This document shows positions 6,123 to 12,950 of a DNA stretch of 22,485 nt, piece after piece. The stretch is from a virus. The notes under the pieces are model-generated. The model was given only the letters and a program-made list of their open reading frames with translations. It was not told the origin of the DNA and searched no databases. Position 1 is the first letter of the stretch. Every line of letters starts with the position of its first letter. Location of the stretch: IMG/VR virus record IMGVR_UViG_3300026183_000041, positions 1 through 22,485 of that record; one strand, 5' to 3'. Made by a program: the position numbers and the translations under genes.

Positions 6123-6851
6123 ATGCAAAAAGTTATAGACATTAAAGAAACATTTATTGACCTTTATAAAAAAGGAGAATTTGTTCAAGATAAGACAGGT
6201 GTAAAAACAATCGAATTGGTTGGTGCTTCATTTATTGCTGATAAACCAGCAATCTTTGGTTCCCCAAATCAAGACTATATCAACCGAGAAATCTCTTGGT
6301 ACGAATCAAAAAGCCAATATGTTTATAACATTCCTGGTGATACACCAGCGATTTGGAATCAAATTGCATCAACTAAGGGTAAAGTAAATTCTAACTATGG
6401 GTATCTCATTTATCACAAAAACAATTACGAGCAATATAAAAATGTTCTTCAACAACTATTAGTTGATCCTAATTCTCGTCGTGCTGTTATGATTTATCAG
6501 CGCCCTTCGATGCATGAAGATTTCAATGTTGATGGTATGTCTGATTTTATTTGTACCAATGGTGTTCAGTATGTTGTGCGTAATAACTATGTTCACGCAA
6601 TTGTTCAAATGCGATCAAATGATGTTGTCTTTGGATATCGTAATGACTATGCTTGGCAAAAGTATGTTTTAAAAAAGCTAGTAAAAGATCTAAATACACT
6701 TGGTGAAAACAAATATTCTATTGGTGATATCACATGGCAAGTTGGCTCTCTTCACGTTTATGAAAGACATTTTAAATTTATTGAATCTGAAATTAAATTA
6801 GCTGAAAGTATCGATCGTGCTCATGTTCTAGCGGCAAAGGCAATGGGATAG
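6123..6851 (+). CDS. 42: dCMP hydroxymethylase (T4 gp42 homologue)
   Basis: 242 residues, against 246 for T4 gp42. It converts dCMP to 5-hydroxymethyl-dCMP with methylene-tetrahydrofolate, the first step in replacing cytosine in phage DNA. Blocks closely similar to T4 gp42 run through the protein: DKTGVKTIELVGASF (23-37), SNYGY (90-94), DPNSRRAVMIYQRPSM (115-130), DGMSDFICTNGVQY (137-150), MRSNDVVFGYRNDYAWQKYVL (163-183) and SLHVYERHF (209-217). The nucleophile is Cys144. Asp175 (RNDYAW) stands where thymidylate synthase has the dUMP-selecting Asn, which is the hallmark of dCMP specificity. Start at 6123 is supported by alignment to gp42 and by the promoter placed immediately before it. Alternative: a thymidylate synthase, made unlikely by Asp175. 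Confidence 0.95.
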   Translation: MQKVIDIKETFIDLYKKGEFVQDKTGVKTIELVGASFIADKPAIFGSPNQDYINREISWYESKSQYVYNIPGDTPAIWNQIASTKGKVNSNYGYLIYHKNNYEQYKNVLQQLLVDPNSRRAVMIYQRPSMHEDFNVDGMSDFICTNGVQYVVRNNYVHAIVQMRSNDVVFGYRNDYAWQKYVLKKLVKDLNTLGENKYSIGDITWQVGSLHVYERHFKFIESEIKLAESIDRAHVLAAKAMG

Positions 6852-6866
6852 ATAAAATAGAATGTT

Positions 6867-7316
6867 ATGACTAATATTAAATTTAATGCCAACGATTTAG
6901 AACATAGTTACTATATTGAAAGAGCTAGAAAGGAAACTGAAGAAATTCATTCTAAAGAAAGCACTCGAAAAAATAGAACTTTTGTCGAAATATTTAAAAC
7001 TACATTGTATGGTCATGCGCCAGAAGTTTACTTAATTGAAAAATGTGGTTTTACTGACGATGTCCGTAAATACAGAGACGTGATTCACCCAAATGGTAGT
7101 CCTGTTGAAGTAAAAGCTACTAAAGGAGAATACTATGTTCCTTATGTCTTAAAAAGAGCAAATCGCGCGGCATCAAAATCATGGACAAATTATCCTAAGA
7201 TTTTATACATTTTTATTGGCGATAAAAATACAGGTGATTATACATTCCATGGATCATATGATTGGGATAAAAATAGCAAAAAATTTGTTTTACAAAGCAA
7301 CACAATTTTAGTATAA
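6867..7316 (+). CDS. PD-(D/E)XK nuclease-like protein
   Basis: 149 residues. Residues 45-85 look like a restriction-endonuclease core: a helix with Glu (HAPEVYLIEKCG, E53), then YRDVIHPNGSPVEVKATK, where D71 and E81-x-K83 fit the D-(x)n-ExK metal-binding motif. The following Arg/Lys-rich stretch and the YPKILYIFIGDK strand suit the fold. It starts 15 bases after gene 42 and lies on what looks like the same transcript. A nuclease next to dCMP hydroxymethylase suggests an enzyme that cuts unmodified cytosine DNA, as T4 endonucleases II and IV do, but those are other families and the substrate here is inferred. No recognisable Shine-Dalgarno sequence precedes the ATG. Confidence 0.6.
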   Translation: MTNIKFNANDLEHSYYIERARKETEEIHSKESTRKNRTFVEIFKTTLYGHAPEVYLIEKCGFTDDVRKYRDVIHPNGSPVEVKATKGEYYVPYVLKRANRAASKSWTNYPKILYIFIGDKNTGDYTFHGSYDWDKNSKKFVLQSNTILV

Positions 7317-7317
7317 T
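7289..7317 (+). promoter_or_regulatory. Sigma70-like leaderless promoter inside the end of the nuclease-like gene
   Basis: TTTACA (7289-7294), 17-base spacer, TATAAT (7312-7317); the -10 box overlaps the TAA stop of the upstream gene. Predicted start near 7324, one base before ATG 7325. Confidence 0.75.
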
Positions 7318-7324
7318 ATCTCAT

Positions 7325-7660
7325 ATGGAAAAAGAATCAATTAAAGTGCTTAATGAATGTGCAGAAGTTCAAATTAAAAAATCCCGGGATTACCAAAACC
7401 CTAATTCACGAATTAAGCAATCAGATTATTATCCTCGAGGTGTTATGTCAATCATGGAATTGATTAACACGAAAACAATTCGTTTGTGGTCAGTAATTGA
7501 AGCAATGGAGAATGATCCAGAATATGAACCTAACTTTGAGTCGATTGAAGACTCACTAAAAGATTTGATCAATTACGCGTCATTTGCTGTGGCGTATTCA
7601 CGAGGAAAAATAGAAGGACAGCGTCCGGATCGTGATTTTCTCAATCGTGAAAAAAAATAA
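7325..7660 (+). CDS. DUF1599 / Nmad1-like protein (nucleotide-modification associated)
   Basis: 111 residues, all helical. The layout N-E-C-A...KKSRDYQNPNS...SIMELINTKTIRLWSVIEAM...ESIEDSLKDLINYASFAV fits my memory of DUF1599, called nucleotide modification associated domain 1: a K(S/N).DY element, a helix with regularly spaced Lys/Arg, then a D(L/I)INYA helix near the C-terminus. Such proteins are found near enzymes for hypermodified bases in phages; no reaction is established here. The setting between dCMP hydroxymethylase and glucosyltransferase agrees with that. Alternative: another all-alpha NTP-pyrophosphatase-like protein. Start fixed by the leaderless promoter just upstream. Confidence 0.55.
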   Translation: MEKESIKVLNECAEVQIKKSRDYQNPNSRIKQSDYYPRGVMSIMELINTKTIRLWSVIEAMENDPEYEPNFESIEDSLKDLINYASFAVAYSRGKIEGQRPDRDFLNREKK

Positions 7661-7668
7661 AAACACAC

Positions 7669-8904
7669 ATGAAAATTGTACATATATTGGGTAGAGGCAT
7701 CGAAGGTTGTGGTGTAACTCGCTTTACTTTAGAAATGAAAGATTGGGCATTAGCTCAAGGGTGGGATTATAAAATTTATGCCACTAAAGATAAACGTTGG
7801 ACTAGGTCAAAATCTCATGATTTAGGTGAAAATGTAATTGAACAAAAATTCGGTAATAAGCCTTCGAGAGGTGATACCATCTATGGTGTTAATAATATTA
7901 TTGAAGACACGAAGGACGCTGATATGGTGATTATTGGCTCTCTCCCTTCAAAAGGTCATCCAGATGATTGCATTGAGAACTTTAGCAAACTTATTGATAA
8001 TATTAACACTAAGCTTGTTATGATTCAACATGATCATAAAATGATGTCAATTCGACGAAATTCACTCCTTGATGAAACAATTAAAAAGTCTGATGTTATA
8101 TTTTCTTATTCTACAAAGAGTCCTTTTATGAATTATTGTAGAAGTCTTGGAACAAACGCAGCACTATATAATTTCTGTAATGGGATTGATATTTCAGAGA
8201 TTAAAAATAAATATTGGAAATCAATTGAAGATCAGGATGAAAATCATTTAAAATGGATTGGGCGTAGTGCGTATTGGAAAGGGTTTGACGTTCTTTTCGA
8301 CTTATATGAAAACAACGCAAAAAATCAAGGGTTTCTTTTTACATTAGAAGGAATGGAACGATCAATTCAGTTTGCAGATATACGTAAAAAATTTGATTTC
8401 CATCATCCAGATAGTGACTTCAACTTTAAATTAGAATACAACACTAAACCTTATGTATTTTCAGCATACAAATATACTGAAATGCTTGAAAGATTATCTA
8501 AATGTGCTTTTGGTTTTCAACTAACATATCTTCAACCTGAATACATTCAAAATTTTATTGAATTTACTCACCTGGAAATTGTAGCGGCTGGATGCATTCC
8601 AATATTTAGAAAGTCTTATGGCGATCATTGCTATCATTTACAGACCGGTAATCCAATGACTTTTGATAACGATAATGGAACAATCTGGCTTGGAGAAGTT
8701 GGTTCAGATCATACGCAAAATATGGAGTTAATCAATCAACTAAGAAAAGATTCTATAATGCGGGATGAATGGAGACATAAAGCTTATGAATACTATTATT
8801 CTCACAACTCACCTGATTCATCTTTTAATGATTTTTTCAATAAGGTGAAAAAAACAAATAAAGAAACTAAACGTATTGTAAATATTGAAGAGTTTTTTGT
8901 ATAA
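7669..8904 (+). CDS. agt: DNA alpha-glucosyltransferase (T4 AGT homologue)
   Basis: 411 residues; T4 AGT has 400. It transfers glucose from UDP-glucose to 5-hydroxymethylcytosine in DNA in alpha linkage, protecting phage DNA from restriction. The GT-B fold start GRGIEGCGVTRFTLE (8-22) matches ARGLEGCGVTKFSLE of T4. Further shared blocks are MIQHDHKMMSIRRN (118-131, with active-site His/Asp), IGRSAYWKGF (197-206), EGMERS (227-232), LERLSKCAFGFQL and THLEIVAAGCIPIFRKS. The last 20 residues (from KKTNKETKR) extend past the T4-like end. Together with gene 42 it is strong evidence that this phage makes glucosylated hydroxymethylcytosine. The next gene starts one base after its stop. Confidence 0.93.
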   Translation: MKIVHILGRGIEGCGVTRFTLEMKDWALAQGWDYKIYATKDKRWTRSKSHDLGENVIEQKFGNKPSRGDTIYGVNNIIEDTKDADMVIIGSLPSKGHPDDCIENFSKLIDNINTKLVMIQHDHKMMSIRRNSLLDETIKKSDVIFSYSTKSPFMNYCRSLGTNAALYNFCNGIDISEIKNKYWKSIEDQDENHLKWIGRSAYWKGFDVLFDLYENNAKNQGFLFTLEGMERSIQFADIRKKFDFHHPDSDFNFKLEYNTKPYVFSAYKYTEMLERLSKCAFGFQLTYLQPEYIQNFIEFTHLEIVAAGCIPIFRKSYGDHCYHLQTGNPMTFDNDNGTIWLGEVGSDHTQNMELINQLRKDSIMRDEWRHKAYEYYYSHNSPDSSFNDFFNKVKKTNKETKRIVNIEEFFV

Positions 8905-8905
8905 G

Positions 8906-10102
8906 ATGAAAAATAAATATAATTATGCTTCATGTGTTCCACTCATAGGTGGTGAAACGCTTGCAATGGAAAACGCCTTTGGAAAAAGACCTGAATATAT
9001 TTTATCATATTCACCTTTTCAGGACAACGACTCACAGCTTCTAAAACATTATAACAATGAAGTACCTTATCATTTAATTGATGAAGGTGATGAAAAGAAA
9101 AGTTATGTAGATGTTGTAAATGCAGTATGCCCATGTGCTGGTTTATCTTCTCTTAGTCCATCAGCTTCAACAGACAATAAGGCAAATGATTGGATGGTTG
9201 AATCTGCAAAATATGTTTTAGGTGAAGTTAAACCTAAAGTCTTTTGGGGAGAAAATGCTCCTCGTCTTGCATCAAAGATGGGTAGCCCTATTGTAAAAAA
9301 ACTAAGAAATTTAGCAAAAGAAAATGGTTATACTTTACTTTTATACAAAACAAAATCAAAATTGCACGGCTTAAGCCAAACTAGGGATAGATCTTTTTAT
9401 TTCTTTTGGAAAGGAAAACGAATTCCATATATGCGTTTTCACCATCGCCCGCATGAAAGAATTGAAGATACAATTTTAAATGCTTTTGTTTCCGACGATG
9501 ATCCTATGAATCAATTGACGAATAGTGGTAAACCATCAGAGAATCCTTTTTACAGATATGTTTTAGAAGAAATTGAAGGTGGTATTACACATAGGCAATT
9601 CTTTGATAAGATTGAAAGAACTATTAATCCTATGGATTATATAGAAAATCATGGTATAGAATATGATAAAGTTGCTGTTTGGATGGAAAATAATGGTTAT
9701 CCCAAAAAAGCAGAAAGATGCTTACAGGTTCATAAAAAACTAAAAGCTGGAGGAAATGTTATGCGTAAATTGACCGAAATACCAAAGGATTATATTGGTG
9801 CTTTTGTAGGTCATATGCCAATGTGCCTTACACACCCACACGAAGACAGATATCTTACAATAAGAGAGTGTTTAGCGATTATGAAAATGCCAAAGGATTT
9901 TCAACTTCAAGGAGGAAAAAGAAATCTTAATATGATTTGTCAAAATGTTCCTGTTAGTACAGCTACAGACATGGCATTAAATATTAAAGATTGGCTTGAT
10001 GGAAAATTAGATAGTCGCGAAGCAGATTTTGGTATTGCTGATAATAAGAAACAAACAATAGAATTTGAAGAAAATATTCAAACCATTGAATCATTCATTT
10101 AA
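8906..10102 (+). CDS. C5-cytosine DNA methyltransferase homologue, divergent
   Basis: 398 residues from ATG 8906; an in-frame ATG at 8885 lies inside agt and is less likely. Motifs in order: motif I-like PLIGGETLAMENAFG (12-26; usual FxGxGG reduced to LIGG), motif IV CPC (75-77, nucleophile Cys77), motif VI GEN (115-117), motif VIII QTRDR (158-162), a long variable region (about 170-300) in place of the target-recognition domain, and motif IX/X elements (LTIRECLAIMKMP and CQNVPVSTATDMA). The catalytic residues are therefore present while the SAM-binding start is unusual. It is the last gene of the modification cassette. An active 5mC methylase seems redundant if cytosine is replaced by hydroxymethylcytosine; it could act on residual cytosine or host DNA, or have another substrate. 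Confidence 0.85.
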   Translation: MKNKYNYASCVPLIGGETLAMENAFGKRPEYILSYSPFQDNDSQLLKHYNNEVPYHLIDEGDEKKSYVDVVNAVCPCAGLSSLSPSASTDNKANDWMVESAKYVLGEVKPKVFWGENAPRLASKMGSPIVKKLRNLAKENGYTLLLYKTKSKLHGLSQTRDRSFYFFWKGKRIPYMRFHHRPHERIEDTILNAFVSDDDPMNQLTNSGKPSENPFYRYVLEEIEGGITHRQFFDKIERTINPMDYIENHGIEYDKVAVWMENNGYPKKAERCLQVHKKLKAGGNVMRKLTEIPKDYIGAFVGHMPMCLTHPHEDRYLTIRECLAIMKMPKDFQLQGGKRNLNMICQNVPVSTATDMALNIKDWLDGKLDSREADFGIADNKKQTIEFEENIQTIESFI

Positions 10103-10105
10103 TGG

Positions 10106-10134
10106 TGTACAAATAAATAAATTTATAGTATAAT
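10106..10134 (+). promoter_or_regulatory. Sigma70-like promoter of uvsX
   Basis: TGTACA (10106-10111), 17-base spacer, TATAAT (10129-10134), in the 54-base gap before uvsX. Predicted leader is about 16 bases with only weak purine-rich CTAAAGA before the ATG. Confidence 0.7.
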
Positions 10135-10156
10135 ATCTACAAGCTAAAGATCAAAT

Positions 10157-11209
10157 ATGTCCTTATTAGAAAAACTCAAAAAATCATCCCGCTCTGCGGG
10201 TGCTTCAGTCCTTTCAGAATCTAAACTTTTTTCTGAAAAGGAGCTGACTACAACACCAGTTCCAATGATCAATGTTGCCCTTTCAGGTTCTATTGACGGC
10301 GGCCTTGCGTCTGGTCTTACAGTACTTGCTGGTCCATCAAAACACTTTAAAACATCCTTTGCGCTTTTGATGGCAGCAGCGTATCTTAAAAAACATGAAG
10401 ACTCTGTGCTAATTTTTTATGATTCAGAATTTGGTTCACCGCAATCATATTTTGAATCTTTTGGAATCGACACTTCACGTGTTCTACATACTCCAGTTAC
10501 AAATATCGAAGAACTAAAATTTGATTTGGTACACCAATTACAAGAGATTGATCGTAATGATAAGGTAGTTGTTGTTATTGACTCAGTCGGTAATATTGCT
10601 TCGAAGAAAGAAGTCGAAGATGCTGAAAATATGAAATCAGTTGCTGATATGACACGTGCTAAAGCGCTTAAAGGTTTGTTTAGAATGGTTACTCCTATGC
10701 TAACATTAAAAGATATTCCTCTTCTAGCAATCAATCACACATATATGGAGCAGGGGATGTTTCCAAAGGCTGTTGTCTCAGGAGGAACAGGTGTAATGTA
10801 TTCAGCAGATAATGTTTGGATTATTGGCCGACAGCAAGATAAAGATGGCACAGAAATCAAAGGATACCACTTTGTGATTAATGTTGAAAAATCACGGTTT
10901 GTTAAAGAGAAATCGAAGATTCCGATTTCAGTTTCTTGGGAAGGTGGAATCCAAAAATGGTCTGGTCTATTAGATGTTGCAATGCAAGGTGGATATGTGG
11001 TTAAACCTAAGAATGGTTGGTATATGGCAAAGAATCCAGCGACAGATGAAGAACTTTCAGGAAACGTAAGAGCTAAGCAAACGTTGGAAAAGACGTTTTG
11101 GACACCAGTGTTTGAAAAGACAGACTTTTCGAACTTCATTACAAAGAAGTTTAAAGTTGGTACAGTAGAAATGGTAACAGAAGAAAGTGATGACAGCGAA
11201 GAAAATTAA
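10157..11209 (+). CDS. uvsX: UvsX RecA-like recombinase
   Basis: 350 residues (T4 UvsX 391). It is the phage strand-exchange protein for recombination-dependent replication and repair. Walker A is the UvsX variant GPSKHFKTS (59-67), Walker B is VVVVIDS (137-143) followed by VGNIASKKE, and AINHTYMEQGMFPKAVVSGG corresponds to the L2 DNA-binding loop region. The conserved GGTGVMYSADNVWIIGRQQ block follows, and the acidic C-terminal tail (ESDDSEEN) matches the regulatory tail of RecA-family proteins. Order uvsX - small gene - gp41 is as in T4 (uvsX-40-41). The downstream gene starts inside its last codons, suggesting coupled translation. Confidence 0.95.
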   Translation: MSLLEKLKKSSRSAGASVLSESKLFSEKELTTTPVPMINVALSGSIDGGLASGLTVLAGPSKHFKTSFALLMAAAYLKKHEDSVLIFYDSEFGSPQSYFESFGIDTSRVLHTPVTNIEELKFDLVHQLQEIDRNDKVVVVIDSVGNIASKKEVEDAENMKSVADMTRAKALKGLFRMVTPMLTLKDIPLLAINHTYMEQGMFPKAVVSGGTGVMYSADNVWIIGRQQDKDGTEIKGYHFVINVEKSRFVKEKSKIPISVSWEGGIQKWSGLLDVAMQGGYVVKPKNGWYMAKNPATDEELSGNVRAKQTLEKTFWTPVFEKTDFSNFITKKFKVGTVEMVTEESDDSEEN

Positions 11210-11516
11210 CGTAGATAAGTTTATTCAATTTGTTGAAAAAGGTGATAGCGAACTTTATTCATTAAAGGTTGTACAAGGCCCTTATTCTGGTGTAATATAC
11301 ACTTATGGCAAAGTACAAATCAAAGGTACTCTTGAAGAACCAATTGTTAAATTTGATTTTACTATCAATGAAGTACCGAAAGGTAAGAAAAAAGCTAAAT
11401 TAGAAAAATCTAAAAGGTTTAAAAATTTTATGGGAGACATATTAGTCTCTATGCTCGAAGAAGAAATTAATGACAAATCTACAAAAACTGATCCTCAAGA
11501 ACCTGACAACGGATGA
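11190..11516 (+). CDS. Small protein between uvsX and gp41, gp40-like by position (head vertex assembly chaperone)
   Basis: 108 residues from ATG 11190 (GTG 11187 in the same frame is an alternative, and AAGAAAG lies just before both). It overlaps uvsX by 20 bases and gp41 by 47, so the three are probably translated together. Sequence shows an N-terminal KFIQFVEKGDSELY segment, two beta-strand stretches (LKVVQGPYSGVIYTYG, VKFDFTINEV), a Lys-rich turn (PKGKKKAKLEKSKR) and a helix (MGDILVSMLEEEI). Length and place match T4 gp40, a head-assembly chaperone of about 114 residues, but I assign it mainly from synteny, not from motifs. Confidence 0.6.
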   Translation: MTAKKINVDKFIQFVEKGDSELYSLKVVQGPYSGVIYTYGKVQIKGTLEEPIVKFDFTINEVPKGKKKAKLEKSKRFKNFMGDILVSMLEEEINDKSTKTDPQEPDNG

Positions 11517-12837
11517 AGAATTCTGTCGTCAGACATTACCACATCTCAAAACTGAATATTTTGAGAATGAACATAAGCCAGTCTATGAGCTTATTTTAAG
11601 TTTTTTAAGTAAATACAACAAATTACCTAGTTCAGCAGCCTTAGATGTTGAGTTTCAAAAGTCAGATTTTATAAATAAATCTAATTGTAATGATATTCAC
11701 AATTTAATTCTTGATTTGAATAATCATGAGAAGGTTGATAGAGAATGGCTACTGAACTCTACCGAGGAATGGTGTAAGCAAAGAGCTGTGTATCTTGCTA
11801 TCATCAAGTCAATCAGCATCATCGATGGAAAGGAAAAACAATTAACAGATGGTGCAATCCCCGGAATATTATCCAAGGCGCTTCAAGTGTCTTTTGATAC
11901 GAATGTTGGTCACGATTATTTTGAAAACTCAGAACAAAGATACGATTTTTACCATGCTCAAGAAGATAAAATCCCGTTTGATATATCGCTCCTCAACACC
12001 ATTACAAAAGGCGGTGTTTCAAATAAAACTCTTAATATCATACTTGCAGGTACAGGTGTGGGAAAAAGCCTCGCAATGTGTCACTTTGCTAGTGCCAACC
12101 TCGCCGCTGGACTCAACGTATTATACGTTACTCTCGAAATGGCAGAAGAAAGGATTGCTGAGCGAATCGATGCAAATTTACTTGATATCCCGATTGATCA
12201 ACTTGAGACGTTGCCTCAACAACTTTTTTCTTCCAAAGTTGATAAGCTCAAAGAGAAGTCTAGAGGCCAACTTATTGTAAAAGAGTATCCTACAGCTACT
12301 GCGCATGTTGGCCATTTTAGAGCATTGCTTGACGAACTTAGATTAAAAAAGAATTTCAAGCCTGATGTCATTTTTGTTGATTATCTTAATATTATGGCAT
12401 CATCTCGAATTAAAGGGCTAGGTAGCTCTGTTAATACTTACTCATTGATCAAAGCTATTGCTGAAGAATTGAGAGGCCTTGCAGTTGAGAATGACGTACC
12501 TATTTGGTCAGCAACTCAGGTTACTCGATCAGGTTTTGGAAATACTGATGTTGAATTGACAGATACATCTGAATCATTTGGTCTTCCGGCAACAGCAGAC
12601 TTAATGCTTGCTTTGATATCAACCGAACAGCTTGAAGGTATGAATCAACTCATGGTTAAACAATTGAAAAACCGTTACAATGATCCTACTCAAAACAAGA
12701 GATTCGTAGTCGGCATTGATCGAGCAAAAATGCGGCTTTTCGATGTTGAAGATTCAGCTCAAACCTTATCTAGTGACGAAATTACAACACCTCCATCACA
12801 ATGCGGAAATAGTGATTTTTCAGCCTTTAAAATCTAA
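11470..12837 (+). CDS. 41: Replicative DNA helicase gp41 (DnaB-like)
   Basis: 455 residues (T4 gp41 475). Hexameric 5'-3' helicase of the replisome. N-terminal helical domain (1-150, with LPHLKTEYFENEHKPVYELI as in DnaB-family N-termini), then a RecA-fold domain: Walker A AGTGVGKS (193-200), TLEMAEERIAERI (221-233, catalytic Glu region), Walker B VIFVDYLNIM (300-309, Asp304), H3 SATQVTRSG (347-355, sensor Gln350), and QLKNRYNDP near the C-terminus. The C-terminal tail is unrelated and low in structure (TTPPSQCGNSDF). Start ATG 11470 overlaps the preceding gene and is preceded by GAAGAAG, a plausible ribosome site. A terminator-like hairpin lies 38 bases after the stop. Confidence 0.95.
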   Translation: MTNLQKLILKNLTTDEEFCRQTLPHLKTEYFENEHKPVYELILSFLSKYNKLPSSAALDVEFQKSDFINKSNCNDIHNLILDLNNHEKVDREWLLNSTEEWCKQRAVYLAIIKSISIIDGKEKQLTDGAIPGILSKALQVSFDTNVGHDYFENSEQRYDFYHAQEDKIPFDISLLNTITKGGVSNKTLNIILAGTGVGKSLAMCHFASANLAAGLNVLYVTLEMAEERIAERIDANLLDIPIDQLETLPQQLFSSKVDKLKEKSRGQLIVKEYPTATAHVGHFRALLDELRLKKNFKPDVIFVDYLNIMASSRIKGLGSSVNTYSLIKAIAEELRGLAVENDVPIWSATQVTRSGFGNTDVELTDTSESFGLPATADLMLALISTEQLEGMNQLMVKQLKNRYNDPTQNKRFVVGIDRAKMRLFDVEDSAQTLSSDEITTPPSQCGNSDFSAFKI

Positions 12838-12840
12838 ATA

Positions 12841-12874
12841 GTGTTCAAGTGAACACCATAAGTTGTATTACAAC
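12841..12874. promoter_or_regulatory. Two adjacent palindromes after gp41 (possible operators)
   Basis: GTGTTCA-AG-TGAACAC (12841-12856) and GTTGTA-T-TACAAC (12862-12874) are perfect inverted repeats with 2- and 1-base centres, too tight for ordinary RNA loops. A related pair occurs after 3350: TGTTCA-CT-TGAACA and TGTAATACAAC. Symmetry and conserved spacing to the promoter suggest binding of a dimeric protein. Confidence 0.5.
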
Positions 12875-12875
12875 T

Positions 12876-12928
12876 AAAAAAAAGTGCGGTTTTTCTGTAA
12901 AAAAGTATTTACAGACCGTACTTTTTTT
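12876..12928 (+). terminator. Long hairpin terminator overlapping the next promoter
   Basis: Outer stem: A-tract plus GTGCGG (12877-12889) pairs with CCGTAC plus seven T (12916-12928), 13 bp with one G-U. Inner stem: TCTGTAAA (12894-12901) pairs with TTTACAGA (12908-12915), loop AAAGTA. The left side has a 4-base T bulge. The A/U ends make it usable as a terminator in either direction. The right inner arm contains the -35 box of the promoter at 12908-12936, so termination of the gp41 transcript and a new start share the same bases. Confidence 0.65.
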
Positions 12929-12936
12929 GTTAGAAT
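12908..12936 (+). promoter_or_regulatory. Sigma70-like promoter of the metallopeptidase gene
   Basis: TTTACA (12908-12913), 17-base spacer that contains the T-tract of the hairpin, TAGAAT (12931-12936). Predicted leader about 8 bases before ATG 12951. Confidence 0.75.
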
Positions 12937-12950
12937 CTATCTAGATAAGA

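Noticed and set aside
6858-6863. TAGAAT before the nuclease-like gene as a promoter -10 box
   Set aside because: No -35 match at 17 bases, and only 3 bases to the ATG; the gene is more simply read on the gene 42 transcript.
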